From: Haliotis asinina
Taxonomy: Eukaryota > Mollusca > Gastropoda > Lepetellida > Haliotidae
Direction: 5' to 3'
DNA length: 64,000 bases
Assembly: GCF_037392515.1 (NCBI RefSeq)
Contig: NC_090288.1
Span: 13,683,969-13,747,968 of the forward strand
The translations under genes and the position numbers were made by a program. Each line of letters starts with the position of its first letter. Positions within the stretch are counted from its first letter, which is position 1. Shown here in pieces: positions 28,189 through 40,766 of the stretch. The notes under the pieces are model-generated. The model searched no databases. It was not told where the DNA came from and saw only the letters and a program-made list of their open reading frames with translations.

Positions 28189-28294
28189 TTTCGTGTCACG
28201 TGACCAATATTTGTTAAAAAGAAAAATTAACTGTACTATGGGCCACTGGGCCTTCACTACTGAATAAAACCTGTCTGTCTGTCTGTCTGTCTGT
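27580..28294 (+). mobile_element. 5'-truncated LINE (I/jockey-like) 3' end
   Basis: The insert is bounded by a perfect 14-bp duplication, CTGAATATAATTAT, at 27566-27579 and 28295-28308. It carries the last ~200 codons of a non-LTR retrotransposon ORF2, a 3'UTR with AATAAA at 28263-28268, and a (CTGT)n tail. The 5' truncation, target duplication and short tandem tail are the standard signature of target-primed reverse transcription. The perfect duplication and open frame indicate a recent insertion. Confidence 0.88.
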
Positions 28295-28308
28295 CTGAAT
28301 ATAATTAT

Positions 28309-31300
28309 CTATAGAAAAGCTGAACATAGAAATCCTACCAGATACAGGTGGAACATTGTGACGTCATTAAACTGTTCCGGTGTAGAACAGAACAGCTGTG
28401 GATTCCGCTCTCCAGACACGCTCCTTACAACCACGGTATTAAATTACACCCCATTGTTACTATCGTATATCACGCTAGCTTCAATGGTCTTCGTCTGGCA
28501 GTGGCGGAGGCATTTTTCGGGATCCAAAGCCAGGCTGATAGTGATAAGATAGTCTGTTGTCTAGACACGTGCTACCATCCGTAGACATACGATGACGTCA
28601 CAAAATCGTCTACTGTTTGACAGGCGTAAGTGCATGGGTCGATCCACTTGGTATATTTCGCCGATCGTTTTATATATCGCACCGCAATGGATTAGTGATA
28701 TTTCATGCATGTACGCCATGACACACCTGATCCCTTCGCATATAGTAGCTGTAAAATGTCGAACATTTTGAAAAAAAATAATAACTCAATTATTGTTTTT
28801 CAAAAATGAGGTATATGCTTTGACCTATCATTATGATAATGATAATCGTCGCATGGCTTTTTGGTCACGTAAGACTCATTTGCATAAGTGGTTTTGGATA
28901 TTTGCCAGCCCTGTCCGAGATCTTGGTGGACTCATACAAGCCGACTGGAGTAGGATCGTGTTGGGAAAGGTCGTTACACAGTAGTTAGCCCAGTCCATCT
29001 GTATCGCCGTTACGTAAACACACGTGCAGTACCGGAAGTGTTGGTGGCGTGAGCGAGGCCGGATCCCAGTTTGGTATGTGCGCCAGGCTTGTTTCCTCAT
29101 CCACAATGCAGATACTGGAATCTGGGACATTTGAAACATTTCAGATACGTGATGGCCTCAGCATGAGCTTTCACACCTTGAGAATGAACCGCTTTTAACA
29201 GTTCTTAAGTCAATACTCCACTCGTGCTTAAATAACAATTATATGTCATGCTTCATGACAACTAACAACGTGAAGATTGTGACCGTCGTCATGTTCCCAG
29301 CCACTGTACTTTGAATTGGGTTTCAAGAACTTTCTGCATTGCACCTGTCACTTTGTATATAATGGAGGCACTACGTGTAATTGTCGTGGCGTTGTTAAAC
29401 GTTTAATGCCATTTGTTGAAGATAAATGTTTATATTAACTAAAGGACCGACCATATGATGTTCGGGGGCAGAGGTTAGAAATATCCTTTGTTCAGTGAAA
29501 TAGTGGATAAGAATAGAGTTGCAATAGGTTTACACACTGAAATCGTTCTGTATGTATGTAATGTTATAGGTTCCAGCAAAAACCTCAGTTTCGTTCCTTC
29601 ACAAAATTCCAGAAATGAGAGTGGTGTGTCCTTATGTATATGTTTTCCGGATTTATCTCTACTCGGCACTTTAAAAGTGAGTGAGTTTAGTTTTACGCGC
29701 CTTGTATAGCAGTATCCTCGCAATATCACGGTTTGGAGCCGCTGAAGGTGCGTTACTCGTTGAACTCTTGTCTTGAATCGAACCGGGTCTTCGGTCTGAT
29801 GAGCGAACGCTTTAACCACTAGGCTACCTCACCTCCTCGGCACTTTTAGACGTGAGTTTGTATACTTCTAGACTAACGCTTAGTGTCTAAAAATATATAA
29901 TTCTGACTGTAACAAATAAACCCCTTTAAATTGATAAGGAGTCCCCGGGAGGCCAGGGACTCAGAACCTGACGACAAAAGCTAGATTTGCTTCATGTAGG
30001 GCTTTAGCACTGCAGGATGGGCAAGACAGAAGGAGAATGTGAGACAGAATAGAATGCTTCCATCATCCTCTGCTGATGAACAAGAGAGTGCATGTGTGTG
30101 TGCATGTGTGTGTGCATGTGTGCATGCGCCGTGGTGTTTGGATCTGGGTCTTTTTTGTATAGGTTACGAAACAGAGAATATAACCCAGGTTATTGGATAC
30201 CCACCACCTCAGATGTGACATTACTCGGCAAATATCACATTGCATCACCGGTCTTTTGTTATCTGGATAGATTACCCAATAGTCCCGTTATTAGAATGTA
30301 AAGCGGATCTACTCTCTGCCGCCAGCGGGCTTTTACACGTGACCTCTGCCACAAAGCCCCTCGGCACTTCCTGTTACGCATGCGCCCTCGATGACGAGTT
30401 AACTGAAAGGTATCTCCAGGAAGTATTTGGTAACCCGACATCTTTGGGGTTTACCCAACGCTCTTGTCTCGAGGGAGTTGATTGGCTCTGGCGTCTGATA
30501 CACCTGTCCAATGACAGTGGTTGACATATTCGCAGAAAAAAGTGAGAGGTACACTTCACAACAGCTAGTCACTGAAATGAACATACCGTACACACACGTT
30601 CATAATTAAGGAAAAAAAACCTATAATGAAATGGAGCCCTGAGACGTTCATTTTCAGAAACCGTGGAAATCTAGACTTGCCAAATATTGTAGACTTACAT
30701 TGGCTTTCCTGGTTATATTTGTTTCGGGGTATTATAACGGGTATTTTTCTTATGTTTATGTTTAATGCCTGCAAAGAGGAAAACCTAATGAAAGGCTGCG
30801 TAAACGGTATACAATCATATAGAATCTGGAATATGAACCATTGCTGCAGATATTTTGTCGACTGAGGGAAGTAACAGTGTACAGATAATATTACCGAGTG
30901 ATGAGCACTTCTCAGAGTTTACGAAACAAACTCCGTGCAGGGAAATGTAGAAACATTAATGTGGAAATATCGAATGATATCAGTTAATTTAACGATTCTG
31001 TGTCCTGAGCAATTCCTTTGTCTGCAAGAAAAACGGTAACTGTTATACACAAGTATTTTCAAGTGCATGCCTCTGCGAGCTTGCTGCGGTTGGCAAAACG
31101 TAATCTCGTGGAAAACTACCCAGGAAATAATTCTTTCACATCTGGAAATTTTAAAAGAACAGCTTTAAAACCACATATATCCAGTGTTTATAATTTCCAC
31201 GTGTCTACGGCGGAATTTCCCAACAATTCCACAAACATTGCCAGTTTCAAGCACTCAGTTGTCGGTGCGATTTACAGGGTCTTGTTTTCCAAGTAGGCTT

Positions 31301-31930
31301 TTAGCTCGTTGAAACCGTCATGAAATCGGCGTTTACATAAAGTGAGAAGCGGTTATCATCGGGTTTGTTCCGCTGTCTGTGTCGGTTCAGGGTCGTTAAC
31401 GGCTCCTTGACAATCAGCTGACATTAGTTGACATTGCCAGCCCTAGTTTAGGGTTTCGCGGCCCCTGGAACATCGTAAATTACTCTCGTTAAAGCTGTAG
31501 AATTGGTTATATACACCGCTCTGTCAATTAGACGCCGAAGGAAGAATGTCTTGCATGCCAAAGAGTATTGGTTACAAGTATGTGTGATACCAACACAAAT
31601 ATTATTTTTTAAAATACATCTGTACATAAATTTAAACTTGGTTTGATATAACTGTGAAATGGATGCTTCTAAAAATCAAAGAAAACCCAATTCTTCAATG
31701 TTAATCAATCTGTCATACGACAGAGATCAACAACGACTTATTTTCTTTAACTTATTTTGTGAAACGTACATTTTCGAATGAAAGAAATAGAAAAAAATGC
31801 CTATAGGTTGTACCCTATGAATAAACTCTTTTTTCAAATTATTTAGCAAAACGTGAAGGTATTTTTAAGGGCAAACATTCACTGGTAAAATAACTTTGGT
31901 TTATAGAACCTAGATGAAAATAAGACCCCT
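28309..31930. other. Intergenic, no gene recognised
   Basis: Short motif-free open frames only. It contains one SINE A copy (29677-29835), a GTGTGTGCAT microsatellite at 30089-30128, and at 30330-30400 a promoter-like GC-richer patch with CACTTCCTG and TACGCATGCGCC (NRF1-like). Confidence 0.5.
29677..29835 (-). mobile_element. SINE family A copy with target duplication
   Basis: On the plus strand it starts GTGAGTGAGTTTAGTTTTAC and ends AACCACTAGGCTACCTCACC. CTCGGCACTTT lies on both sides (29662-29672 and 29836-29846). The middle is diverged, but the head, B box (AATCGAACCGGG) and tail are clear. Confidence 0.85.
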
Positions 31931-32042
31931 GGGCCCTAGATTTTAGAAGATCTCTTAGCACTAAAATACTCGCAAGTTAATGTTAATGTATGGCACTTAC
32001 AACTATCTTAGCGCTAAGACAGCTTCGAGAATCTAGGCCCTG
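31931..32042. mobile_element. Palindromic MITE (GGCCTAGATT ends)
   Basis: The left end GGCCCTAGATTTTAGAAGAT and the inverted right end CTTCGAGAATCTAGGCCC enclose CTTAGCACTAA and TTAGCGCTAAGAC arms, about 111 bp in all. Other copies are at 41512-41620 (inside a SINE) and 53541-53585 (partial). Confidence 0.72.
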
Positions 32043-32158
32043 GTCCCATTTAACAAAGCTTTCGTGGCGTTACGACCTCTCGTAAATGTATAGTTTATCA
32101 TAGACTTAAGAATGTAGTAGTGCTTCGCAAGCTTTATGGATAAGTCACTGGACCCGAT
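32043..32158. mobile_element. Palindromic MITE-like unit
   Basis: GGTCCCATTTAACAAAGCTT on the left pairs loosely with AAGCTTTATGGATAAGTCACTGGACC on the right. It lies directly next to the previous MITE and resembles the 14646-14754 unit. Confidence 0.5.
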
Positions 32159-35100
32159 TTCAAAGTTAGTTTCTCTTTTATCAGTGGAACGTGAACACCA
32201 TATCTATCACACGATAGAAAAATAATTATTTATTCGCTTCAAAAACCTAAAGAGGAATAAAGGAAATCAGGTCCCGATTTCTCGAAACAAACTTAAGTTT
32301 GAGTTTTGACTTAACCCCCTGGATGCCGAGTTTTTTTTTCAGGCGCACATTTTCATAAGGTTTGAAAAGTGAACGTTGTGCGAGATTTGTGCTCGCGTGG
32401 TCCTAGATCTGCGTACGGCTATGAAATTGCACAGACATGTAGAATATTTAATTTCCTATCCGTTGGTATAAATATAATTGCGGCTACCTCAGGGGTTTGA
32501 GAAATAGACACTGCTAAAAGTTGTCCAAAACTTTTGTGTGTGTTCAAAAAACAGTAAATTTCTCAGTGTTTTGTCGTGCACCAATAAAAGCACTCTACTA
32601 CGATTTTTTTTAATTTGGCATCTTTAGGGAAAGTGTGAGCGAAGAGAATACAGCTTGATATCTGAACGACGTAAGTGTATATGAAATGGATGTATGTGCT
32701 AATGCATAACGTCATACTCACAAAATCAAAAATGACCCGCAATAAATGTCAAAAATCGATTTTCTACTATGACGTCAAATGTCGACAGAGAGGTCATGCA
32801 CGTATAAAGATAAGGGGGCATAACTCAGCCATGGTTTACATTAGGTCAATGTAACTCCGATCACATGGAGAAAATTTGCTGTGGATATGGACAGTATATT
32901 TTCGTGATGTTTTGTTCACAGTGAACCAAACTATTCCAATACAAATTTCCCCAACGTGAGAGAATACCTTTTGGTAGTTTCACAATTTGTAAGAAAAGAT
33001 GCAAATATACTACATCAAAAAACAGGCAATAGTGATTTGGATGTCCCTGTCCGATACATACTTTAGTTCTTAGATTCCCATATTCTCCTGTTTGTGTATA
33101 TGTATTTTTATTAATTTTCCATCATTATTAACGGAGTAACAGCCACATTTTCAAACGTAATGAAATAACTGAAAATAATGCGACATTTTTTAGTTGACGT
33201 CACGACATGTTTTGTGCATTTTGTGACGTCGGAAAAAGACTACTCTGGTTGCTGATTAGTATATATCTAACCTAATTTCTACTCAATGTGTAAAAGATCT
33301 CGGCTTCTGTGTCAGAAATCAACACTTTTTAGCCAAAATATGAAATGAATGGTTTTATCACTGAAATAGTGTCCTGAATATATCAACAATTACACGGTTT
33401 TACTACATATCTTATTGTGAGCAACACGCGCACCTGTCTAGCATCAGTTTTAGCGTAAATGAAAATTTCACAACACCTGAATATTCATTGAGTATTCATT
33501 TAGGAAAAGGACTTTTCTTCTCATGATTATGAAATCAATTCCCTTCATAAGTATGCAATGAAAGGTACAAAGAGATCGCTTTTTCAGTAAAGAAGTATTA
33601 GAAAATGGACGTAAGGCTTGTCCAAATTAAGACTTGACCTGATTTATATATTTTTAACAATTTCCGTATAAATATTGTTTGAGTTAGACATTCTGCCATC
33701 AGATATATTTTAATCGCATTTGAATTGACTTTATTATCGAAAAACAATGATAATGACTCATGAAACGTTTTGATTAACTCGCACCTGGTCAATTAATATT
33801 CATAATAGTTTTGTCTATAAAAACGACACAAACCATTACAATGAACAAGACAATTCCTTTAAATAGTAGTATGTGTGTCCCTACATTTGATAAAATGTAC
33901 AAATCATTTTCATTAATATTATCCGTTTTACTTATAAGTTGGAAGTAAATCGCTGTTTATTAACCTGTTCATATAAAACTGCAATATTTGTCCCAACGTA
34001 TTGAATATTGCACATGACGTGAACGAAAGCATATGTTGCAGTAATGGCTACGTGTGATCTTCCAACACTTGTGTAGAGGCTTAAAATGTGGTGTAATACA
34101 CTTACTGAGTCAATTTCCCATGTAAATATTATTCAAACAATCAAAAGCTTTCAAAGAATAAAAACGGATACCTTATGTCCATACATGATATGGTGTTGAA
34201 CATGGATATATGTAGATACTGAAATCAATTTCATGAAAAAATATCTGAACGATGCGCAAAATATACATCACAATGCTAAAATTGCAATCGGAATGGTATG
34301 GGCATTGTGTTTACTCTTGTTCAACCGACCTTCACCTCAAAGAAATTGCCTAATATGTGCAACAATGTTGACGTGTGACATCACTACCGATGCCCGATTT
34401 CTTTCAAAATGGCGGCTTCGTTGAGAAGGGTACACAGGATTTTGCGACGACTTTTTGCTTGATTCAGGGATCTTTTGTATATAAATGTGAGATGTAAGTA
34501 ATCAGAAATATTCTGACTATCTGTGTATTGTTATGTGTTCTTATCGTTTACATTGTAAATGACGGAAGAATCCAGAAATGTCGATAAGTACCGTTGTCGT
34601 TCTGCGTGATTTTGCGTCAGTCATGGCGTCACGCTGCACTAAAAGTTTGACAGTTTCTTATGAATTACCAAATTATTTCATTGTATCTATTTTCAATTTG
34701 CTATTTTTTGCCACGATACTCTTCCCCTGAATATACTAAGCGTATTGAGCCATTGGAAGCAATGATTAGTGAGCTGGATGTTGGAAAATTTCCGAAAATG
34801 CTAGGCAATGTAAAATTGGAATTTTTCTTTGTTTACATTTCAGTCAAGCGCTGTCTTTCGAGCACAGCGTTCGTTTTCATACAAAGTAGAGTCAGTGCTC
34901 CGAATAACGTACACGTTTGGCCACAGGCATCACCCGAATCGCTACGGTTACAAATACTACGTCATGGCGCATGTTGTTTAAAAGATCATCCAATCATCTT
35001 GCCTGCTCATAAAACCGGTTGTGCAATCCGTTTTCCGTTTTTACCATGTGTTCAGTCAAAGAAGGCTACCCTCAGTCATTTAAATTCGTACAGAGTGACT

Positions 35101-36878
35101 GTAATACCGTACACTGTTTCTTCTAATATCGTACACGTATCTTAATTCCGTACACTATCTAAATGACACTTTTGCTGCTGTTAGTTCTTAATACAAGTTA
35201 CATCTACTGGTTAATTATTAACTCATATATATGACTGGAGGTAAATCAAGTTCAAAACTATATTCATTTTTACATTTCTTTATTCATAATTATCACTAGA
35301 ATATAATGAACTTGAGTTGATGAATATCGGGTGTTCTCAATGTTAGCTAATGTTGAAAATGCATATTTGTTTTAAATGTAAAGCTTTATTCTTCATTTGA
35401 TCCTTTAGAGATAAGTATATTATAACACATTATAATACACAAATGTATTTCTGAAAGCATTTGAAAACAAACACAGGAAATACACACCAAGTAGTTTTAC
35501 TAAACCAATAAACTAGAAATCCATATAGTTATAAGGTAGTACATTAAATAAGAGTTTCGGGGTTGGGTAACTGATTTATAGCTGGCTCTGTGGGGTGGGA
35601 GGGTCGTCCTTACTGACACCTTCCGCGGGAAAATTTGAATTACAGTGACGTAGTAACGGTGCATCATCGTCATCAACGGTTTTAGGTTGAATCAGCGCCT
35701 CCTTCCAAAGTTACACAGTGAACTGTTAACACGTCGGATAACGGAAGCATGGGAATAGAGAATTCACTCAGCGTCAGAAAGAAACGAATTTAAAAACGAA
35801 TTTTATGGTTTTGACACTTTATGCACTGCAGTACAGGAAAATATTATTTGAAGTGTCATTAACGAAAGAAAATGGAAGCCGAATGACTAACTGGCAGCAC
35901 CTGCAGTACAGCGGCGCACTACAACATCTTGTGGGGGCAGGGTCGATATGTTGTATGTCACGTGTCGCCAAAATCAAGATATCCTGAAATGCATCGCAGA
36001 AGGTAAGAGTTTGAACAATACAAGATTATAATACAGGATGGGCAATAAGACTTTTTGATTTAGTGGCGTTATTCTAAAGACAGAAGTTTTGTGCAGTACT
36101 TCTTGTGGGCGGAGTTCCCATTGTTATACAACTGAGCGCTTTTCCTCACAACTACGTTTTAACGAACGGGTTACATTACGGGTTATCAACGGGACTACCA
36201 CCAATTTGTGGTACAGCGCCTGTTACAGTTGAGGAAACAGCCACGAAACCAATTTAATTGTCATGATACTGAATCAAACATGGCACCGTAATGTGAAATA
36301 TGTGAATGAGGCCACCTGTCATGAGTATTTTTCACCAATATGCTGTTTTTATCAGCGTGTTGACTAAGGGTAATAATCAGTTTATGCAGGAGTGTGACGA
36401 TGTCGTGTTTTTTCCTGTTGGCAACAATTACTGCTAATAATTTGGCACACCAATTTGAATATGTGTTGCTTAAAAATACCAAATACAGAACATTTTCTTC
36501 CAGCACATATGATAGTCAGGTAATAACAGGTGTTGTTCATCATACGTTTGATTTTATTTTAGAACTGTGACTAACTCACTAACACAAAATCCAATAATTG
36601 CATCAAAACTAAATTTTGCACAGTGCCATGAAAACAGCAGACCAACACTCACGATTAGTATTATAATTTTGGACACCCAAATTAGTAACAAGCTGTCATT
36701 ATGATGTTGTCAAGCACTTAGCGGTTTCACCTGCATGGGGTCACCCTCCTAAGAAATAGTGACAAGTGACAAGAAAAATAATTATCGGTAATTTTTGTGT
36801 GTGTTAGTGAGTAATTCATCGATCTTAAATGGATTTCAACAGCTTATTGGTACAGTGTATTTATAAGATAATCTTAGA

Positions 36879-38582
36879 TTAAGAAGCTGGCTTCCCACCC
36901 TTCTGACGAGATTGCCTGGCTTCCATACGCGCTTGTTTTTCTCTTTCTAGTTTCTCTTTCTCATCTCTTTTCTCTGTCTTCATCTTAATGATCTCATCGC
37001 TCGTCAGAATGCGGTGGGAAGTCAGCTTCCGTGGATTTGATTTGGAACTTTGTTTCATTACAGAGGGTGGGAGAGAAAACTCGGACTTGATTGCGTCCAT
37101 AGCCTCAACCTCGGACACTGTAGCTATTTCAATAACTAAGTTGCCTGATTCATCTAAAGAAGATGGAGTGTCACCTGCCAAAACCGACAAAATGAAGTCA
37201 GTGTCAGACAGGAGAGAGGCGCCCTCTGGTAACGCTGCTTCAGATGTAGATGAATCCACTGATACCCCAGCTATTGGTGTAGCAGACGCTCCGGCATCAG
37301 GCGTGATGGTGCCAGGATTGACTGGAGTATCAGCTTCAGCAACAACTGGAATATCAGCAACTCCCTCTTCTCCAGATGACTCGAAGCTAACGTCAAAGGG
37401 TTTGCTAGGGGCAAAAGCCTTATCTGGGATGGAATTTCTATTTACAGGGAATATTCCGCATTTCCTAAATCCACTGCATACATTTGAGGGCGTGAAAGCA
37501 ATATCGTAAGCTTGTTTGAACAAACGGGGCCATTCCCATTTGGTCACTAGATTATTTGGACTTTGCACCATGAATTCGCTGCAAACCCTGTTCCACTCCC
37601 TACTGAGTGGGCCAAAGACTGATTTATCTAGAGGGCAAAGCCACTGGGTTGTGTGAGGAGGAAAAGCTAGGATAGTGACATTATTTGCCTTTGCCTTCTC
37701 AAGAAGCCCAAGTGTTTCGTGCGAACTGTGGCTGTCCAGCACTATAAGTTGAGGCCTCTCCGGTCCACAGTGTTTCAGGAAATGAGCCTCAAACCACCCT
37801 TCACCCAGTGTGTCCTCCATCCATGCACGACTCTGGTATGTGTAGGCCGTGCCAGGCACTCCAGCCGGAGTATTGTAAGCCTGGAGGCATTTTGGGGTCT
37901 TCCCCTTAACTATGGCCATAGGGGGGATGTTGCCCCCCGCAGCATTTATGCAGGCTAAAACAGTGACATTATCACGTATATTCCCCACACGCCCGGGAAC
38001 ATTTTTAACACCAGCTTCCGCCAGAACTTTGGTTGGTTTGTGTGTCAGCGGAACACTTGTTTCATCAATGTTCCAAATTAAGTGCGGTTTATCGTTTAGT
38101 TTAAGACTCTGGACAAGTTCCTCAAGTTCCTCAAAGTAATTATAACTATTTGTGACACATGGATTGAGCATTCTTGCCCTGATTGTGGTAAGAGGGACGG
38201 GCGATCTCAGATGTATGTCGGGGTGGCGCTTCATAAAGCCAGCTATCCACCCTTTACCAGGCACGCCATTCTTGAAAGGGGTCGTCAGCTTAAGTCTCCT
38301 GCATATACGTGCCACTTTTAGCACCAGCTGACGACGGGTAATGCCGAACCCTGTCAGTGCTGCGGCCTTTATTTGGTCGGCAATGATATCTTCAACGGCC
38401 ACCGATAGCACTGATGGGCGACCAAGATTCCCTCCCTCAGACATCCCCCTGACATGATCACTTATAGTCATGACGGGAACTTTGAAACGTTTTCACGCAG
38501 TTCGGAATGACAGACCCTGACCCGTAACAGCGGCAACTGCACCCTCCAGGGCCTGCTTGGTGTATTGGCGTCTTCTGCCCAT
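36879..38582 (-). pseudogene. Tigger/pogo transposase with one in-frame TGA
   Basis: From ATG at 38582 the frame has 567 codons to TAA. The domains are a Psq helix-turn-helix (MGRRRQYTKQALEGAVAAV to KRFKVPVMTISDHVRG), a CENP-B-type helix-turn-helix (ITRRQLVLKVAR to GWIAGFMKRHPDI), and a DDE_1 catalytic domain. Its three Asp lie in WNIDET, LDSHSSH and PLDKSVFG, with 35 residues between the second and third. An acidic, Ser/Pro-rich tail and a basic coiled C-terminus follow (EKLEREKQARMEARQSRQKG). Codon 30 (38495-38493) is TGA where TGG (Trp, AWKRF) is expected. Everything after it is open for 537 codons, so loss is recent. From ATG at 38471 (38th codon) an intact 530-residue protein is possible that lacks most of the first helix-turn-helix. 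Confidence 0.9.
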
Positions 38583-38659
38583 CTAAAAAGGTAAACACGA
38601 GACTGAAGATATCTACTTTAATACTGTCCAATTTGACACAATATCGAACGAACACGTAC

Positions 38660-38974
38660 CAGAATTGTATCCTGTTGACATGATTCGTTTTCGTCATAAA
38701 CATGAAGCACACGTCTTGCTAAAAAGATTGCAGACATCGGGTCTTTTAGTGTCTTTTGATATGTCATTATTCGACAAACAACTTCTGCCACTGCAAGTCT
38801 ACATCTAGAATGGTCTAAAGATTTCCGCAGCAGGTCAAGTATTACTTCAGCTTCGTATTCAACAAACACATCGTCCAGGATTAAGGCGTTTAAAGCTGTA
38901 CGGGCGACTGCAATCACTAGTTCATGTCCACTTCCAAATGATTCGCGGAGCTGAATGGATTTTGAAAGCGCCAT
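38660..38974 (-). CDS. Possible 5' exon of Tigger gene, 105 codons
   Basis: From ATG at 38974 (context AAAATGGCG, YY1-like) an open frame encodes a Leu/Ala-rich, helical, non-repetitive segment: MALSKSIQLRESFGSGHELV, then VARTALNALILDDVFVEYEA and RRVLHVYDENESCQQDTIL. A GTACGT donor follows at 38659. A T-rich acceptor (cctttttag) lies 77 bp downstream, immediately before the transposase ATG, and the join is in phase 0. I do not recognise the domain. It could be a captured host segment or a family-specific N-terminus. The open frame continues past the donor to a stop at 38618. Confidence 0.4.
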
Positions 38975-39249
38975 TTTCTGTAAAGTTGACAATACTGTCA
39001 ATTATTTGATATTGACTCATAAATAATCGTAAAAGTGTGATTTGTGTTTATAAAATTGTATTAGCTTGCGTGTAAATAACAGTTAGGCTGACTGACAAAT
39101 TGTTCTACTGTGTTGTTGAAATGTTTTGAATATCTTTGTGTATTCACATTTATGTATTTGTTGTTACAACGTCCATGGATTAAAATATGTAGTTTCTGTT
39201 GGTATGCAATATTTATGTTGTCATTTCACATTAAGGCTGCGTCTGCAGA

Positions 39250-39415
39250 GTAGTGAAGGGGTAAGGTTTAATCCGCTATTTGATATATTCCCGTAATGGC
39301 ACGACATGGGACACCAAAAATGGGCTTAACACATTGTTTCCACGTGGGAATCGATCCCGGATATTCGGCAAGACGAACGAACACTTTAACCATTAGAGTC
39401 TACCCTGCCGTGGCC
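39250..39415 (-). mobile_element. SINE family A copy inside Tigger
   Basis: On the plus strand: GGGACACCAAAAATGGGCTT, CACGTGGGAATCGATCCCGG (B box inverted) and AACACTTTAACCATTAGAGT. The tail side is degraded. Its position inside the Tigger element means it inserted later. Confidence 0.72.
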
Positions 39416-40766
39416 GTAAAGGAGTGACGAATAATAACCGAAACTTTAAGGCTGCATGGGCTAATACTAACAATAAATACATTTCTGACAATGCGTGACT
39501 ACTTCAAAATGGAGTTTAAAAATGGCCATATAAATTATTTTTATATTACATCTATATATGTTACATCAATTTGTATATCAATGTCTATGCAAATGTTTCA
39601 TGTCAGTACATATTACGTGAGAAAAAAAAATAAAATGTCACTGTACGAAATTAGGCGCATAGCAAAAATATATCATAATCTGGGCATCAAATATCGTACG
39701 TCTTTTTCTTTTTTTAATTTTGAAAATAGCTTGTATGAAACCTATCACTGTATTTTGAGTATACATTTTTGGTCAATTAAAATACATTATTTCGTGTTTC
39801 CGTACCGTGAGTGTTTTTTATATTTCCCGCTTTGAGCTGTCGTGTGTTGAGGTTCTCGGATCGTGACCTTGACGTCAACCCGGCAAGGAGTGGAGAGAGT
39901 CGCTATTGCGCAAGTGCACATCGCGATAACCAATCGTATATCGAAAGGGAAAGCACATGACAAATACACACGATAGCTAAAAATAGAGATGGGGATTACC
40001 GCATTTCAACCGACAAAGGTCCGGTTTTGCCACACATAAACATAATAAGCTATTGCGCACAAATGAAAGTGTACGGAACTTAGGAGCCTGTACGGTATTC
40101 GGAGCACTGACTCTATATTTCGTTTCGTTTTGTCTAGACAGTTGGTATTGGTGACAAAGACCATTTGTAATTTGATTCTAAGATGCTTGGGGAATTCAAT
40201 GATGCATTTGTCGTAGCTAACTATGAAGTATACATTATGTAATAGACTTCTCAATACCGGCCTGCTCGAAACGTGATTTTGTAAACACTATCCAATATGG
40301 CGGAAAGCGCACTTCGGCGTTCGTGTAAGTGTATTTTCGAAAACATCCCAAGCGATTCTGGGTACATCGGTGACGTTTCAGAATTATCATTCCTGGTTAC
40401 ATGAAAACTTGATATCAGTGATCATTAATATGCTATTTTTGAAAGTCATTACTCCCAGTAATTATCCGATTTTCACATTTCAAAACATACTGCAAATAAC
40501 GCTGTGAATCTCGATTTTGTACAGTTTGAAAAATGGCGACATTTACGATGAAGCCTATTTTGAAAGGCGATTTTAAGCACTTTAGCTTGGTCTGAGGTAA
40601 TATAGTGGATAGTATCAAGAAACTGGGAATTTTCCGCAGAATTCAAAACTGTGAAGTATTTATATATGCGTGGTATATTTAGAATTTTGTTGGACTTCCA
40701 AGTGAGGTATGTAGAGGAAGGACATATATGTCCCTGTGGCATCCAGGGGGTTAAGTAAGAGTTATT

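Larger units (their letters stand above)
34889..40113 (-). mobile_element. Tigger/pogo DNA transposon, nearly complete
   Basis: Terminal inverted repeats of about 25 bp (GAGTCAGTGCTCCGAATA, then MCGTACA) lie at 34889-34913 and 40089-40113, with one or two mismatches. TA flanks both ends (34887-34888 and 40114-40115), as expected for the Tc1-mariner/pogo superfamily. The element carries one transposase on the minus strand, a possible 5' coding exon, repeated AATNCCGTACAC motifs near the ends, and a SINE insertion at 39250-39415. At 5.2 kb it is longer than typical Tigger elements. Confidence 0.85.
32315..40750. mobile_element. piggyBac-like TTAA element with nested inserts
   Basis: CCCCCTGGATGCC at 32315-32327 is repeated in inverted form (GGCATCCAGGGGG) at 40738-40750, and TTAA flanks both ends (32311-32314 and 40751-40754). 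A TTAA duplication with ends starting CCC is the hallmark of the piggyBac superfamily. Without the Tigger element inside, it is about 3.2 kb. I see no piggyBac transposase in 32315-34886 or 40116-40750, so it is probably non-autonomous. Alternatively, short ends with TTAA could arise from another TTAA-targeting family. Confidence 0.75.

Noticed and set aside
34660-35145. 161-codon plus-strand open frame across the Tigger left end
   Set aside because: It crosses the insertion boundary at 34889 and has no family motif, so it is chance.
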